Below are positions 51,115 through 59,843 of a stretch of DNA of 64,000 nucleotides, piece by piece. Numbering within the stretch: the stretch's first letter is position 1; every line of letters starts with the position of its first letter. The translations under genes and the position numbers were made by a program. The notes beneath the pieces are model-generated. The model was not told the DNA's origin. It did not search any database and saw only the letters and a program-made list of their open reading frames with translations. Source of the stretch: Bacteroidetes bacterium 47-18 (GTDB taxonomy: Bacteria > Bacteroidota > Bacteroidia > Chitinophagales > Chitinophagaceae); assembly GCA_001897155.1 (NCBI GenBank), contig MKSF01000037.1, forward strand, positions 1 through 64,000. The letters run 5' to 3'.

Positions 51115-52305
51115 ATGTATATCATAGACGCAATCCGTACCCCGATCGGTAAATACGGGGGAGCATTAAGCAACGTCCGGCCGGACGACCTGTTGGCAGA
51201 TGTCATTAAGGCACTGGTAGGCAGAAATCCCGGTGTTGACCCCGGTAAGATAGAAGATGTCATAGCAGGAGCGGCCAACCAGGCCGGAGAAGATAACAGG
51301 GATGTCGCCAGGATGTCGGCATTACTGGCCGGGCTGCCTGTCAGCGTAGGCGGCAATACCGTAAACCGTTTGTGCGCATCGGGCTTACAGGCGGTAATAG
51401 ATGCCAGCAGGGCCTTACAATGCGGTGAAGGCGAGTTTTATATTGCCGGCGGCGTGGAAAGCATGACACGCGCGCCTTTTGTCATGGGTAAAACGGATGC
51501 GCCGTGGAGCAGGAAAGCAGAAATATTTGATACCACCATCGGCTGGCGCTTTATCAATCCCAGGCTGTCCGCCATACATCACCCCTATTCCATGGGCGAA
51601 ACAGCGGAGAATGTAGCGAAGCAATGGAATATCCCGCGCGAAGCACAGGATGAGTTTGCGTATAACAGCCAGCTGAAATACCAGGCCGCCTATGAGGCCG
51701 GTAAGTTCAGGGAAGAAATGCTGCCCGTGACGGTAGAGCTGGGCAAAGGCAAAACACAGGTAGTAGATACCGATGAGCATCCGAGGCTGACGCCTCTGGA
51801 TAAGCTGGCGACCCTGAAGCCTGCATTCGTCAAAGACGGCACTGTGACCGCGGCCAATGCCAGCGGCGTAAATGACGGCGCGGCGGCTTTATTGCTGGCA
51901 TCGGAGGCAGCGGTAAAAAAATACAGCTTAAAGCCGATAGCAAAAGTAATAGGCAGGGCCGTAGCCGGTGTAGATCCTTCGATCATGGGTATCGGACCCG
52001 TACCGGCCTCTAAAAAGGCTATTGAAAGAGCGGGACTGCAGATAGCGGATATCGGCCTGGCAGAATTGAATGAAGCCTTTGCCTCCCAGTCCATCGCCTG
52101 CATACAGGAATTGGGACTTAACCCTGATATTGTCAACGTGAACGGCGGCGCCATCGCCTTGGGTCATCCCCTGGGCTGCAGCGGGGCACGCATATCCACT
52201 ACCTTATTATACGAGATGAGGCGCCGCAAGGTAAAATATGGCCTCGCCACTATGTGCATCGGCGTAGGGCAGGGTGCGGCAGTAGTTTACGAGCTGTGCG
52301 ACTAG
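51115..52305 (+). CDS. Acetyl-CoA acyltransferase (thiolase), 3-oxoadipyl-CoA thiolase-like
   Basis: This 396-residue enzyme has the thiolase catalytic residues C87 (N-R-L-C-A-S-G-L-Q), H351 (L-G-H-P-L-G-C-S-G-A) and C381 (M-C-I-G-V-G-Q-G). A-P-F-V-M-G-K, D-T-T-I-G-W-R-F-I-N-P and M-G-E-T-A-E-N-V-A resemble the PcaF/PaaJ branch, which cleaves 3-oxoadipyl-CoA, but general beta-ketothiolase activity is possible. It lies downstream of maeB and shares its transcript; a terminator follows. Confidence 0.9.
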   Translation: MYIIDAIRTPIGKYGGALSNVRPDDLLADVIKALVGRNPGVDPGKIEDVIAGAANQAGEDNRDVARMSALLAGLPVSVGGNTVNRLCASGLQAVIDASRALQCGEGEFYIAGGVESMTRAPFVMGKTDAPWSRKAEIFDTTIGWRFINPRLSAIHHPYSMGETAENVAKQWNIPREAQDEFAYNSQLKYQAAYEAGKFREEMLPVTVELGKGKTQVVDTDEHPRLTPLDKLATLKPAFVKDGTVTAANASGVNDGAAALLLASEAAVKKYSLKPIAKVIGRAVAGVDPSIMGIGPVPASKKAIERAGLQIADIGLAELNEAFASQSIACIQELGLNPDIVNVNGGAIALGHPLGCSGARISTTLLYEMRRRKVKYGLATMCIGVGQGAAVVYELCD

Positions 52306-52364
52306 CCTGCCAAAACAGGAGCATACCTGATAAGACGTGCGAATAAATCTGGCAGAAAAGATAA

Positions 52365-52395
52365 GAGGCTGACCTAAGGGTCAGCCTCCTTTTTA
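52365..52395 (+). terminator. Terminator of the maeB-thiolase operon
   Basis: A 10-bp stem GAGGCTGACC/GGTCAGCCTC with a 4-base loop is followed by CTTTTT on the plus strand. It lies between convergent genes and just before the stop of the T9SS protein gene at 52408. Confidence 0.85.
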
Positions 52396-52407
52396 TAAAG
52401 CCGGTAA

Positions 52408-54408
52408 TTATTTTACTATAACCAGTTTCTCTCTCCATACATTGCCCTTACCGGGATCTATTTCCAGCACATAGTTTCCATTACCCAGGCCGGTAGCATC
52501 TATCTTACTATCCTTTAAGGCCCCTTCCTGGAGCAGCCTGCCGTCCATACCGTATATCCTGTATGTGCAATGATCGGTATCCATAGCGGTTTTCAGCGTG
52601 ATATCGCCGTTACCGGGATTGGGGTAAATATAGAATACGGTTCCCTGGAGCTCCGGTATGCCTGTAGCGGTCGGGATGCTGATCTTCTGGCGGTATTCCG
52701 TAGCGCCGCAGTCATTGGTCACTGTCAGCGTTACAAGATAATCTCCAAACGCTGCATAAAGATGCTCAGCATCTTTTACCTGGGATACCGCACCGTCACC
52801 AAAGTCCCAGTGATAAGTGTTGACATCCACGGGATTGATAGGTGTGAATTTAACATTTTTCAATTCCTGGTAAAAGCCGGGTATGTAAGAGAATCCTTCT
52901 GTAAAAGGTTCAGGTCTGAACACCAGATCCGTAAAGGCGGAATCGCTGCAGCCGTATTCCGTGGTAGCAACAGCCGTATAACGCCCTTCTGTCTTAAGGT
53001 ATTGTGAAGGGGTTGTAGCACCGTTGCTCCAGCTATAGGCAACGCCGTGCTGCGCCGTAGCATCTACTAAAGCGGAATCACCCGGGCAGATAAGCGACAC
53101 GGCAGGCAGGCTGAAAACGGGTTTGGGGCGGCTGATGACCGTAGTGGAAAAAGACGCATTACAAAGGTCGGGAGAGGTGATCGAAACCCCATAGGATCCC
53201 GGGGTGGTCACATTGATCGCCGCCGTTGTGGCGCTGGTGGTCCACACATAGCTCATGCCGGGATTCCGGGCGGATAGCTGCAGCGTGGCATCTTCACATA
53301 AATTATAGGAAGCATTGAAAGGATTGACGGGCTCCACACCGCTCCGGATGGCAATGGTATCATAGGAAATACAGTTATTCTGGTGCGTTACCCTTACCGT
53401 ATAATTACCGGAGCTGTTAACCGTACGCATGGTATTGGTGCTGTTGTCATCCCATAACACGGCAGCGGGATTGTAGGAAGCCACGGATAATTGTATGGCG
53501 GCATTATTACAGATAGCAGTATCGGCCCCCAGGCTGATAGGTATCTGGCTGACGTTCACGGTCAGGGTATTGCTTATACTGCTTTCGTTGGAATGACTGC
53601 AGTGCGTGATGCATTTTACAAGCGTTTTAACGGTGGCGCCGGAAAGCGTAGCGGTAGTGGCATTGGTACCGAAGCTGGTCCAGGTGGCGCCATTGTCCGT
53701 GCTTCTCATCCAGCTATAGCTGATACCCGGGCCCGTGGAGGCATTCTGAAGCTCAAAGGACGCGGTCTGACCACAGGTAATATTACCGGCTGACGTAAAT
53801 GCAGCCACCCCGTTGTTCGGGGTACCGGAACAATTATTGGGAGCCAGGTCAAAGCCCATATACATCAGCCCTGTTCCCGCGCCGGAGGAGTTCGTGCTGC
53901 CCACAGTGCCCCACATACGGCGGTTGGGAGAATCGGAGTTATTGACAATGTAGAACCCGAACACATAGTTGGTCTGGGAGATCTCCATCATAAGATTGTC
54001 CGTTGCATTATAAAAAAACGGAGTCTGCAGCGGGATCTCCACCCAGGAATCCAGGATAACATTGAATGAAACATTGGCAGCAAAATATACCTGGCTCATA
54101 CCCGTCATCCAGGGACCTACAAAGGTAGCTGTAGCATTGGTATGTCCCATCTTGATGGTAAGGTTCGTATAGGTAGCCACCCCGTTCGTGCCTAAAGTGG
54201 GATGCACCCGTATATAGAGCTTATTGATAAACCCCGCGGGTACCGCAGGCGTAAAGTCAGAAGGGAAATAGATCCATTGCACCATATTGGTCGTACTTCT
54301 GAAAGGAAATACATTATTGGAAGTGCCGTTAGGTGATGTGTACATCTGAGCCTGAAGACCCAATACACTCATTATCAGGATGAAGAGCGTAAGTAGATTT
54401 TTTTTCAT
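52408..54408 (-). CDS. Large secreted protein with PKD-like domains and T9SS sorting domain
   Basis: This 666-residue protein has a signal peptide ending L-G-L-Q-A-Q (about 21). Its front part is a beta-sandwich (about 22-200; F-P-S-D-F-T-P-A-V-P-A-G). Several Ig/PKD-like repeats follow, with Cys pairs (A-I-C-N-N-A; L-I-C-P-G-D-S-A) and a clear PKD core Y-H-W-D-F-G-D-G. The end is a type A T9SS domain (F-Y-I-Y-P-N-P-G-N-G-D-I-T-L; L-G-N-G-N-Y-V-L). It is probably a surface adhesin or matrix protein; no enzyme motif was seen. Confidence 0.85.
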   Translation of the reverse strand: MKKNLLTLFILIMSVLGLQAQMYTSPNGTSNNVFPFRSTTNMVQWIYFPSDFTPAVPAGFINKLYIRVHPTLGTNGVATYTNLTIKMGHTNATATFVGPWMTGMSQVYFAANVSFNVILDSWVEIPLQTPFFYNATDNLMMEISQTNYVFGFYIVNNSDSPNRRMWGTVGSTNSSGAGTGLMYMGFDLAPNNCSGTPNNGVAAFTSAGNITCGQTASFELQNASTGPGISYSWMRSTDNGATWTSFGTNATTATLSGATVKTLVKCITHCSHSNESSISNTLTVNVSQIPISLGADTAICNNAAIQLSVASYNPAAVLWDDNSTNTMRTVNSSGNYTVRVTHQNNCISYDTIAIRSGVEPVNPFNASYNLCEDATLQLSARNPGMSYVWTTSATTAAINVTTPGSYGVSITSPDLCNASFSTTVISRPKPVFSLPAVSLICPGDSALVDATAQHGVAYSWSNGATTPSQYLKTEGRYTAVATTEYGCSDSAFTDLVFRPEPFTEGFSYIPGFYQELKNVKFTPINPVDVNTYHWDFGDGAVSQVKDAEHLYAAFGDYLVTLTVTNDCGATEYRQKISIPTATGIPELQGTVFYIYPNPGNGDITLKTAMDTDHCTYRIYGMDGRLLQEGALKDSKIDATGLGNGNYVLEIDPGKGNVWREKLVIVK

Positions 54409-54658
54409 ATAGTTATAGTTTTATGCAGTATCGTTTAATAACAACACATAAAAATACAAAAACAATAACACCTGTTTATCATATTTAACTTATTTTTTAG
54501 CATTACCGGCTAATAATTAGCAGCCATATAAATCTTTGGAATGATGAATTACAACAAAGAGAGCGCTATAAAAAAACAAAGAAGCCTGCAGAACAACCAC
54601 ATTTGCGGTGTTATGCAGGCAATATCAACAGGCACAGGCGCCTTGAGAAAGTAATCTA
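54409..54658. other. AT-rich spacer with a hairpin
   Basis: This is the spacer between the T9SS protein gene and apaG (both minus). It contains an imperfect hairpin gcctgca…tgcaggc at about 54583-54620, likely the end of the apaG transcript, and otherwise AT-rich sequence expected to hold the promoter of the downstream gene. No gene was seen. Confidence 0.45.
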
Positions 54659-55045
54659 TTAATTAAGCCTGAAAGGCACTATCAACTGGAATTCAGGAAT
54701 ATTGATCCGGAAGGTCTTATTATTGAACCGGTTGAGCATCGTATAATAGCCGGACATTTTACCCATATCGGTAAAAAGATGCGCAGCGGAAACATACCTG
54801 TAGACCTCACCGGGCATAAGGATGGGTTGCTCTCCTACTACGCCCTCGCCGTCCACTGTACGGTGGGTATTATTGGAGTCAACAATATCCCAATGCCTGC
54901 TCAGGAGCTGTATTGGATGATTGGAAAGATTTTCAATGGAAATCCTGTATGCAAATAAAAATTCAGAATACATCGGATTGCTCTGCTCCGGGCGATAAAA
55001 CACCTCTACTCTGATACCTACACCTTCCGATATTTGATACACCAT
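54659..55045 (-). CDS. apaG: ApaG-family protein
   Basis: This 128-residue beta-sandwich protein with a fibronectin-III-like fold has F-A-Y-R-I-S-I-E-N, the family's S-R-H-W-D-I-V-D and G-E-G-V-V-G-E-Q-P-I-L-M-P-G-E core, and S-G-Y-Y near the end. Members have been tied to divalent metal resistance and may bind pyrophosphates. Bacteroidota normally carry one stand-alone copy. It is adjacent to recX on the same strand. Confidence 0.93.
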   Translation of the reverse strand: MVYQISEGVGIRVEVFYRPEQSNPMYSEFLFAYRISIENLSNHPIQLLSRHWDIVDSNNTHRTVDGEGVVGEQPILMPGEVYRYVSAAHLFTDMGKMSGYYTMLNRFNNKTFRINIPEFQLIVPFRLN

Positions 55046-55102
55046 ATACTAGAGTTTAGGGAATGGCTTGTGTGCTTTTAATGTAAAGATAACGATATTT
55101 CC

Positions 55103-55567
55103 TTACTCTATATTGTCTTTTACTATTTCCCGGACAAGATTTACCTCAAATCCTTTCTGTACCATATATTGTATGATCTTCTGGTGCCGTTCAAAGGCCG
55201 GGGTCCCGCTCTCTAATCGCGCGGCCTTTTTCTGCGCTATCTGCAGCAGTATATCCCGGTAATCTTCCTCATCTATCTCCCTGAGACCCGCCTGGATACA
55301 GTATTCCGAAACATCCCTGCTTTTAAGGAACTGTATGATCTTCCTTCTGCCCCAGTGCTTATAATGCAACTTACCATGGACAATGGCCTTTGCATACCGT
55401 TCCTCATTCAGGAAATTTTCTTCTATCAGCAGCCCGATGATATGCTCCAGCTCTTCCCCCCGCACACCAAGATCGATCAGCTTATAGCGGACCTCGCTGT
55501 GACACCGCTCCTGGTAGGCGCAGTAGGATTTGATCTTTTCCAGTATTTTAGGCTCTATATACAGCAT
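55103..55567 (-). CDS. recX: RecX-family regulatory protein
   Basis: This protein has about 154 residues from the ATG at 55567 (M-L-Y-I-E-P-K-I-L-E-K); the frame opens at 55585. The repeated three-helix units are visible: R-C-H-S-E-V-R-Y-K-L-I-D-L-G, N-E-E-R-Y-A-K-A-I-V-H-G-K and W-G-R-R-K-I-I-Q-F-L. RecX limits RecA filament growth. There is no recA in the window. Confidence 0.9.
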   Translation of the reverse strand: MLYIEPKILEKIKSYCAYQERCHSEVRYKLIDLGVRGEELEHIIGLLIEENFLNEERYAKAIVHGKLHYKHWGRRKIIQFLKSRDVSEYCIQAGLREIDEEDYRDILLQIAQKKAARLESGTPAFERHQKIIQYMVQKGFEVNLVREIVKDNIE

Positions 55568-55756
55568 ACCGCCGCAATATAGCAAATAAATTTTTTTCGT
55601 CTTTTTAATGAACCGTTATAGGATTCTCACGGCTTCCATTCCGTACATTTCCGGGCTGCCGGGGCATACCAGAAATATTTTATAGCCGATGCTGCGGGTT
55701 GGTGCGGATAATATTTTATTTTGTAAAGAATTCAGGCACCTATGTAGGTTTAATTT

Positions 55757-55764
55757 TAACTTTG
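55757..55764 (+). promoter_or_regulatory. Candidate -7 box of ruvB
   Basis: TAACTTTG is a perfect TAnnTTTG match 7 bases before the ATG at 55772; TTTG at 55730-55733 is 23 bases upstream. The leader would be only a few bases long. Confidence 0.45.
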
Positions 55765-55771
55765 CAGCGAC

Positions 55772-56797
55772 ATGGCATCAGAAATACGACCCAATAATAA
55801 CCTCAACAGTAGTGAGAAGGAGTATGAAAATACGATCCGGCCACAGTCTATAGAAGATTTCTCCGGACAGCCGCAGCTTATTGAAAATTTAAGGATCTTC
55901 ATTAAGGCCGCCAACCAGCGGAACGAGCCACTGGACCACGTGCTGTTTCACGGCCCTCCCGGGCTGGGCAAGACCACCCTTTCGAGGATCGTCGCCAATG
56001 AGCTGGGCGTAAATATAAAAGAAACCAGCGGACCCGTCCTGGAGAAGCCCGGCGACCTCGCGGGGCTGCTGACCAACCTCGAAGCCCGTGACGTACTGTT
56101 CATAGATGAAATACACAGGCTGAACGTGGTGGTGGAAGAATATCTCTACGCCGCCATGGAAGATTATAAGATCGACATCCTGATAGATTCGGGACCCAAT
56201 GCCAGGTCTATCCAGATAGACCTGAATCCTTTTACGCTGGTAGGCGCCACCACAAGGTCCGGGCTGCTGACCTCCCCGCTACTGTCGCGGTTCGGCATCA
56301 AATCCCGGCTGGATTATTACCCCGCTGAGGTATTGACCCGTATCGTCACACGATCCGCCGCCTTATTAAAGGTAAAAATCACCTCCGAAGCGGCTGCGGG
56401 CATCGCCAGGAGAAGCAGAGGCACACCCCGTATCGCCAACGGGCTGCTGAGACGCATGAGGGATTTCGCCCAGGTGCTGGGAAACGGCACCATAGATCTC
56501 GCGATAACGGATCATGGGCTTCGGGCGCTGAATGTGGATGAGAACGGCCTGGATGAGATGGATAACAGGATACTGACCACGCTGATAGAAAAGTTCAAGG
56601 GCGGCCCGGTCGGGATCAGCAATATCGCGACCGCGGTAGGAGAAGAGTCGGGCACAATAGAAGAAGTGTATGAGCCGTTCCTGATCCAGGAAGGCTATAT
56701 TATCCGGACACCCCGGGGACGCGAAGCTACTACTCGAGCCTATGAACATTTAGGAAAATCCAATGCTGACAAAGGCGACCAGCAGCAGTTGTTCTGA
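55772..56797 (+). CDS. ruvB: Holliday junction branch migration helicase RuvB
   Basis: This 341-residue AAA+ motor has Walker [11 protein letters not shown] (60-69), Walker B L-F-I-D-E-I-H-R (109-116), sensor 1 G-A-T-T-R and the C-terminal winged helix ([16 protein letters not shown]). Length and motifs are complete. It is the first gene of a compact plus-strand run with the lipoprotein and GHMP kinase genes. Confidence 0.97.
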   Translation: MASEIRPNNNLNSSEKEYENTIRPQSIEDFSGQPQLIENLRIFIKAANQRNEPLDHVLFHGPPGLGKTTLSRIVANELGVNIKETSGPVLEKPGDLAGLLTNLEARDVLFIDEIHRLNVVVEEYLYAAMEDYKIDILIDSGPNARSIQIDLNPFTLVGATTRSGLLTSPLLSRFGIKSRLDYYPAEVLTRIVTRSAALLKVKITSEAAAGIARRSRGTPRIANGLLRRMRDFAQVLGNGTIDLAITDHGLRALNVDENGLDEMDNRILTTLIEKFKGGPVGISNIATAVGEESGTIEEVYEPFLIQEGYIIRTPRGREATTRAYEHLGKSNADKGDQQQLF

Positions 56798-56819
56798 CCT
56801 TTTAAATACCACCGATACG

Positions 56820-57368
56820 ATGCAAAAACCGATCATTACATTTTTTCTGATAGCAGGGACTCTCCTCTTTTCCTGTACCGGTACGGACCGCACCGCTTCA
56901 TCATCCGGCCGCGTTGAGACAGTAACGCATAATGTGGCAGCGGAACAACTGGAAGGTGAATGGGTGTATAAAGACGCGGCAGCGGATATTGAGATCAATA
57001 TCCCGGGTATGCAGGAACACTTCAGGTCCATGCTGGAAGACAAGCTCAAGACAGAGCTGCAGGGCACTACCATTATCTATACGGCAGATCATAAGATGTT
57101 CCTGGTCCGCCAGAAGGACACCGTGGCAGGCCGCTATAAGATAGAGGACCGGGAACTGGTACATTACGACTTCGGCAGCAGAGAGAACATTATGAATTAT
57201 GCCAATGCGCATATGGAGGGCAACCAGCTCAGGATATCCGTTTCGGAAGCGCAGTTCGATAAGATGCTGGCCGCTGCAGGAAACGACTTCCACATACCGG
57301 AAGAGGCCAGGAAAATATTTAAGATGAAAGGCTTAACCTATACTTTTGAGAAAACCGAGAAACTATGA
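56820..57368 (+). CDS. Small lipoprotein, unrecognised
   Basis: This protein has about 182 residues from the ATG at 56820 (M-Q-K-P-I-I-T-F-F-L-I-A-G-T-L-L-F-S-C), which gives a clean lipoprotein signal; the longer frame from 56763 overlaps ruvB and lacks one. The mature part has W-V-Y-K-D-A-A-A-D-I-E-I and a compact alpha/beta pattern. The function is unknown. The stop overlaps the ATG of the kinase gene (ATGA), so they are coupled. Confidence 0.72.
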   Translation: MQKPIITFFLIAGTLLFSCTGTDRTASSSGRVETVTHNVAAEQLEGEWVYKDAAADIEINIPGMQEHFRSMLEDKLKTELQGTTIIYTADHKMFLVRQKDTVAGRYKIEDRELVHYDFGSRENIMNYANAHMEGNQLRISVSEAQFDKMLAAAGNDFHIPEEARKIFKMKGLTYTFEKTEKL

Positions 57369-58390
57369 TGATAAGAAGCAAAGCGCCGCTGCGGATAGGA
57401 CTGGCCGGTGGCGGCACGGACGTCAGCCCCTACAGTGACCTGTACGGAGGCGTGATCTTAAATGCCACCATCTCCATGTATGCTTACTGCAATATTGAAC
57501 TGCTGCCTTCGGATGAGATCATCATCGAGTCAAGGGACCAGCACCAGAGCCAGGCATTTCCCTTATCGGACCGGCTGCCAACGGACGGCATCCTGGACCT
57601 GGCCAAAGGCGTGTACAACAGGGTGGTCAGGGATTACGGGAGCATCAGGAAGGGCTTTAAGCTAAGCACCTATGTGGATGCCCCGGCCGGTTCGGGGCTC
57701 GGCACTTCCTCTACCCTGGTAGTAGCCATACTGGGCGCTTTCGTGGAGTGGCTCAAGCTGCCGTTGGGAGACTATGATATTGCCCACCTGGCATATGATA
57801 TCGAACGCGTGGACCTCAGCCTGGCAGGCGGGAAGCAGGACCAGTATGCCGCTACCTTCGGCGGAGTGAACCTTATGGAGTTCTACAGGGATGATAAAGT
57901 GATCGTCAACCCTTTACGGATCAGGCAGGAATACCTGTATGAGCTGAATAATAACCTCCTCCTGTATTATACCTCCACCACCAGGGAAAGTGCACGGATC
58001 ATTGAAAAGCAATCCGAGAATGTACATAAGAACAACCAGGCCTCCATTGACGCCATGCATCACCTGAAGGACCAGGCGCTGCGGATGAAAGAGGCCATCC
58101 TGAAAGGAGATATTGACAATATCGGCACTATCCTGGATTACGGCTTCCAGCATAAGAAAGCCATGGCCAACGGCATTTCCAATGATCTTATCGAGAACAT
58201 TTACGACACTGTACTCCGGAACGGCGCAACAGGCGGTAAGATCAGCGGGGCAGGCGGCGGTGGCTTTATGATATTTTACTGCCCGAAGAATACCCGGTAC
58301 GATGTCATAAAAGCGCTGGAACCTTTCGGCGGTCAATTCTACAATTACCAGTTCACCAAGCAGGGGCTTGTCAACTGGACCATTAAATAA
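57365..58390 (+). CDS. GHMP-family sugar kinase, HddA (heptose-7-phosphate kinase) type
   Basis: This 341-residue protein has the start R-S-K-A-P-L-R-I-G-L-A-G-G-G-T-D-V and the ATP loop P-A-G-S-G-L-G-T-S-S-T, typical of GHMP kinases. The full pattern (G-G-K-Q-D-Q-Y-A-A-T-F-G-G; K-I-S-G-A-G-G-G-G-F) is that of D-glycero-alpha-D-manno-heptose-7-phosphate kinases, which feed GDP-heptose into S-layer or capsule glycans. No other heptose gene (GmhA, HddC, GmhB) is in view, so the substrate is inferred from family only. It is coupled to the upstream lipoprotein gene and closely followed by an Ldh-family gene. Confidence 0.88.
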   Translation: MMIRSKAPLRIGLAGGGTDVSPYSDLYGGVILNATISMYAYCNIELLPSDEIIIESRDQHQSQAFPLSDRLPTDGILDLAKGVYNRVVRDYGSIRKGFKLSTYVDAPAGSGLGTSSTLVVAILGAFVEWLKLPLGDYDIAHLAYDIERVDLSLAGGKQDQYAATFGGVNLMEFYRDDKVIVNPLRIRQEYLYELNNNLLLYYTSTTRESARIIEKQSENVHKNNQASIDAMHHLKDQALRMKEAILKGDIDNIGTILDYGFQHKKAMANGISNDLIENIYDTVLRNGATGGKISGAGGGGFMIFYCPKNTRYDVIKALEPFGGQFYNYQFTKQGLVNWTIK

Positions 58391-58409
58391 TCTTGAGGCA
58401 TTAATAGCA

Positions 58410-59495
58410 GTGGAACAATTATTTCAGTACAAAGACCTATACCATTTCGTTTATCATACTTTTATTAAGATAGGCTGCTCCGACCAGCACGCCAGCACAG
58501 CATCGGAAGTGCTGCTGTCTGCAGACCTGAGAGGCGTGGACAGCCATGGCATTGCCAGGCTGAGCGGATACGTGCGCCTGTGGGAAGCGGGCCGTATCAA
58601 CAGCACACCGGATATCCGCATCGTCCACGAAACACCTTCCACCGCACTGGTGGACGGGGACAGGGGATTGGGGCTGGTAGTGGCTCCGTTCGCTATGAAG
58701 ATAGCTATTGCTAAAGCGGCCACCACCGGTACAGGCTGGGTAGCCGTCAGGAACAGCAACCATTTCGGCATAGCCGGGTATCACGCGATGATGGCACTGG
58801 AGCAGGATATGACAGGGATTGCCATGACCAATGCCAGCGCGCTGGTAGCGCCCACCTTTTCCGAGGAAAAGATGCTGGGCACCAATCCCATTGCCGTAGC
58901 CATACCTGCCGGTACAGAGCCGCCTTTCGTAGCAGATTTCGCCACCACAACGGCATCCAACGGGAAGCTGGAGATCCTGCAGCGGAAAGGAACGAATATG
59001 CCGCTGGGCTGGGCACAGGATTCCGGGGGCAGACCTACCCAAAATCCTTCCATATTGAAAGAAGGCGGCGCCTTACTACCATTAGGCAGCGACCGGGAGC
59101 ACAGCAGCCACAAGGGCTATGCACTGGGCAGCATTGTGGATATTTTCACCGGTGTTTTCAGCGGCGCCTCTTACGGTCCCTGGGCTCCGCCGTTCCCCGC
59201 CTATATCCCTTTACCCGAAAATATGCCGGGAGCAGGGCTGGGGCATTTCCTGGGCGCTATCAGGAATGATGCTTTCAGACCGCTTGAGGAGCATAAGGCC
59301 CATATGGACAACTGGATCAAACGGTTCAGGAATGCCCGGCCCGTCAGCGGTGCGCAACCGGTTTTAATACCCGGAGACCCGGAACGTGAGTCCCAGGCCC
59401 GGAGGATCAAGGAAGGCATACCGCTGTTAGCCCCGGTAGTCAGCGACCTGGCCGCATTAAAAGCGAAGCTGGGTATTGAAACGTCCTTATTTTAA
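58410..59495 (+). CDS. Ldh-family (malate/L-lactate/ureidoglycolate-type) NAD(P)-dependent dehydrogenase
   Basis: This protein has about 361 residues. A GTG at 58410 (V-E-Q-L-F-Q-Y-K-D-L) preceded by GAGG is the best start; the TTG at 58368 would run inside the kinase gene. The fold of the malate/L-lactate dehydrogenase 2 family is shown by A-D-L-R-G-V-D-S-H-G-I-A-R-L, N-S-N-H-F-G-I-A-G-Y, M-T-N-A-S-A-L-V-A-P and G-T-N-P-I-A-V-A-I-P. H in D-S-H-G is the usual catalytic acid. The substrate is unknown; its gene follows the kinase gene by 19 bases. Confidence 0.88.
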   Translation: MEQLFQYKDLYHFVYHTFIKIGCSDQHASTASEVLLSADLRGVDSHGIARLSGYVRLWEAGRINSTPDIRIVHETPSTALVDGDRGLGLVVAPFAMKIAIAKAATTGTGWVAVRNSNHFGIAGYHAMMALEQDMTGIAMTNASALVAPTFSEEKMLGTNPIAVAIPAGTEPPFVADFATTTASNGKLEILQRKGTNMPLGWAQDSGGRPTQNPSILKEGGALLPLGSDREHSSHKGYALGSIVDIFTGVFSGASYGPWAPPFPAYIPLPENMPGAGLGHFLGAIRNDAFRPLEEHKAHMDNWIKRFRNARPVSGAQPVLIPGDPERESQARRIKEGIPLLAPVVSDLAALKAKLGIETSLF

Positions 59496-59843
59496 AATAG
59501 GAAACGGCTTGCTATTACTGATACGCTTCGCTGAAAAGTGTCCGCTCTATGAGCCAGGGAACGTTTTCGCTGACAAAAGATGGTCATCCCGAACGGATAT
59601 GCGGAATCTCTGTCATACTTTATAGCTTATCCCTACGGCTTTCATATGATGGCTTTATTCCTTACATATAACAGGGAAAATGTTGGTTATTGATAAGAGC
59701 AGCAACAATAAAGTAACCTGGCAGCTTTAAGAGCAGCCTGATATCGAAATAATTATGCTGCTCTCCGGGACTTTAAAAAAGCTCATAAAAAAAGCCGGTG
59801 CATAGTATGCATCGGCTTTTTACAGATATATTAGATATGGTAA
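59496..59843. other. Intergenic spacer
   Basis: This 348-base gap lies between the convergent Ldh-family gene and T9SS protease gene. Apart from the terminator at 59789-59822 there is no gene, RNA or repeat that I can support. Confidence 0.5.
59789..59822. terminator. Bidirectional terminator
   Basis: The inverted repeat AAAAAGCCGgTGCATA/TATGCAtCGGCTTTTT has A/T flanks on both sides. It lies 22 bases past the stop of the minus-strand protease gene. Confidence 0.85.

Noticed and set aside
58368-58410. Upstream TTG start for the Ldh-family gene
   Set aside because: It would add 14 residues encoded inside the kinase gene; the GTG at 58410 with GAGG before it fits the family start better.
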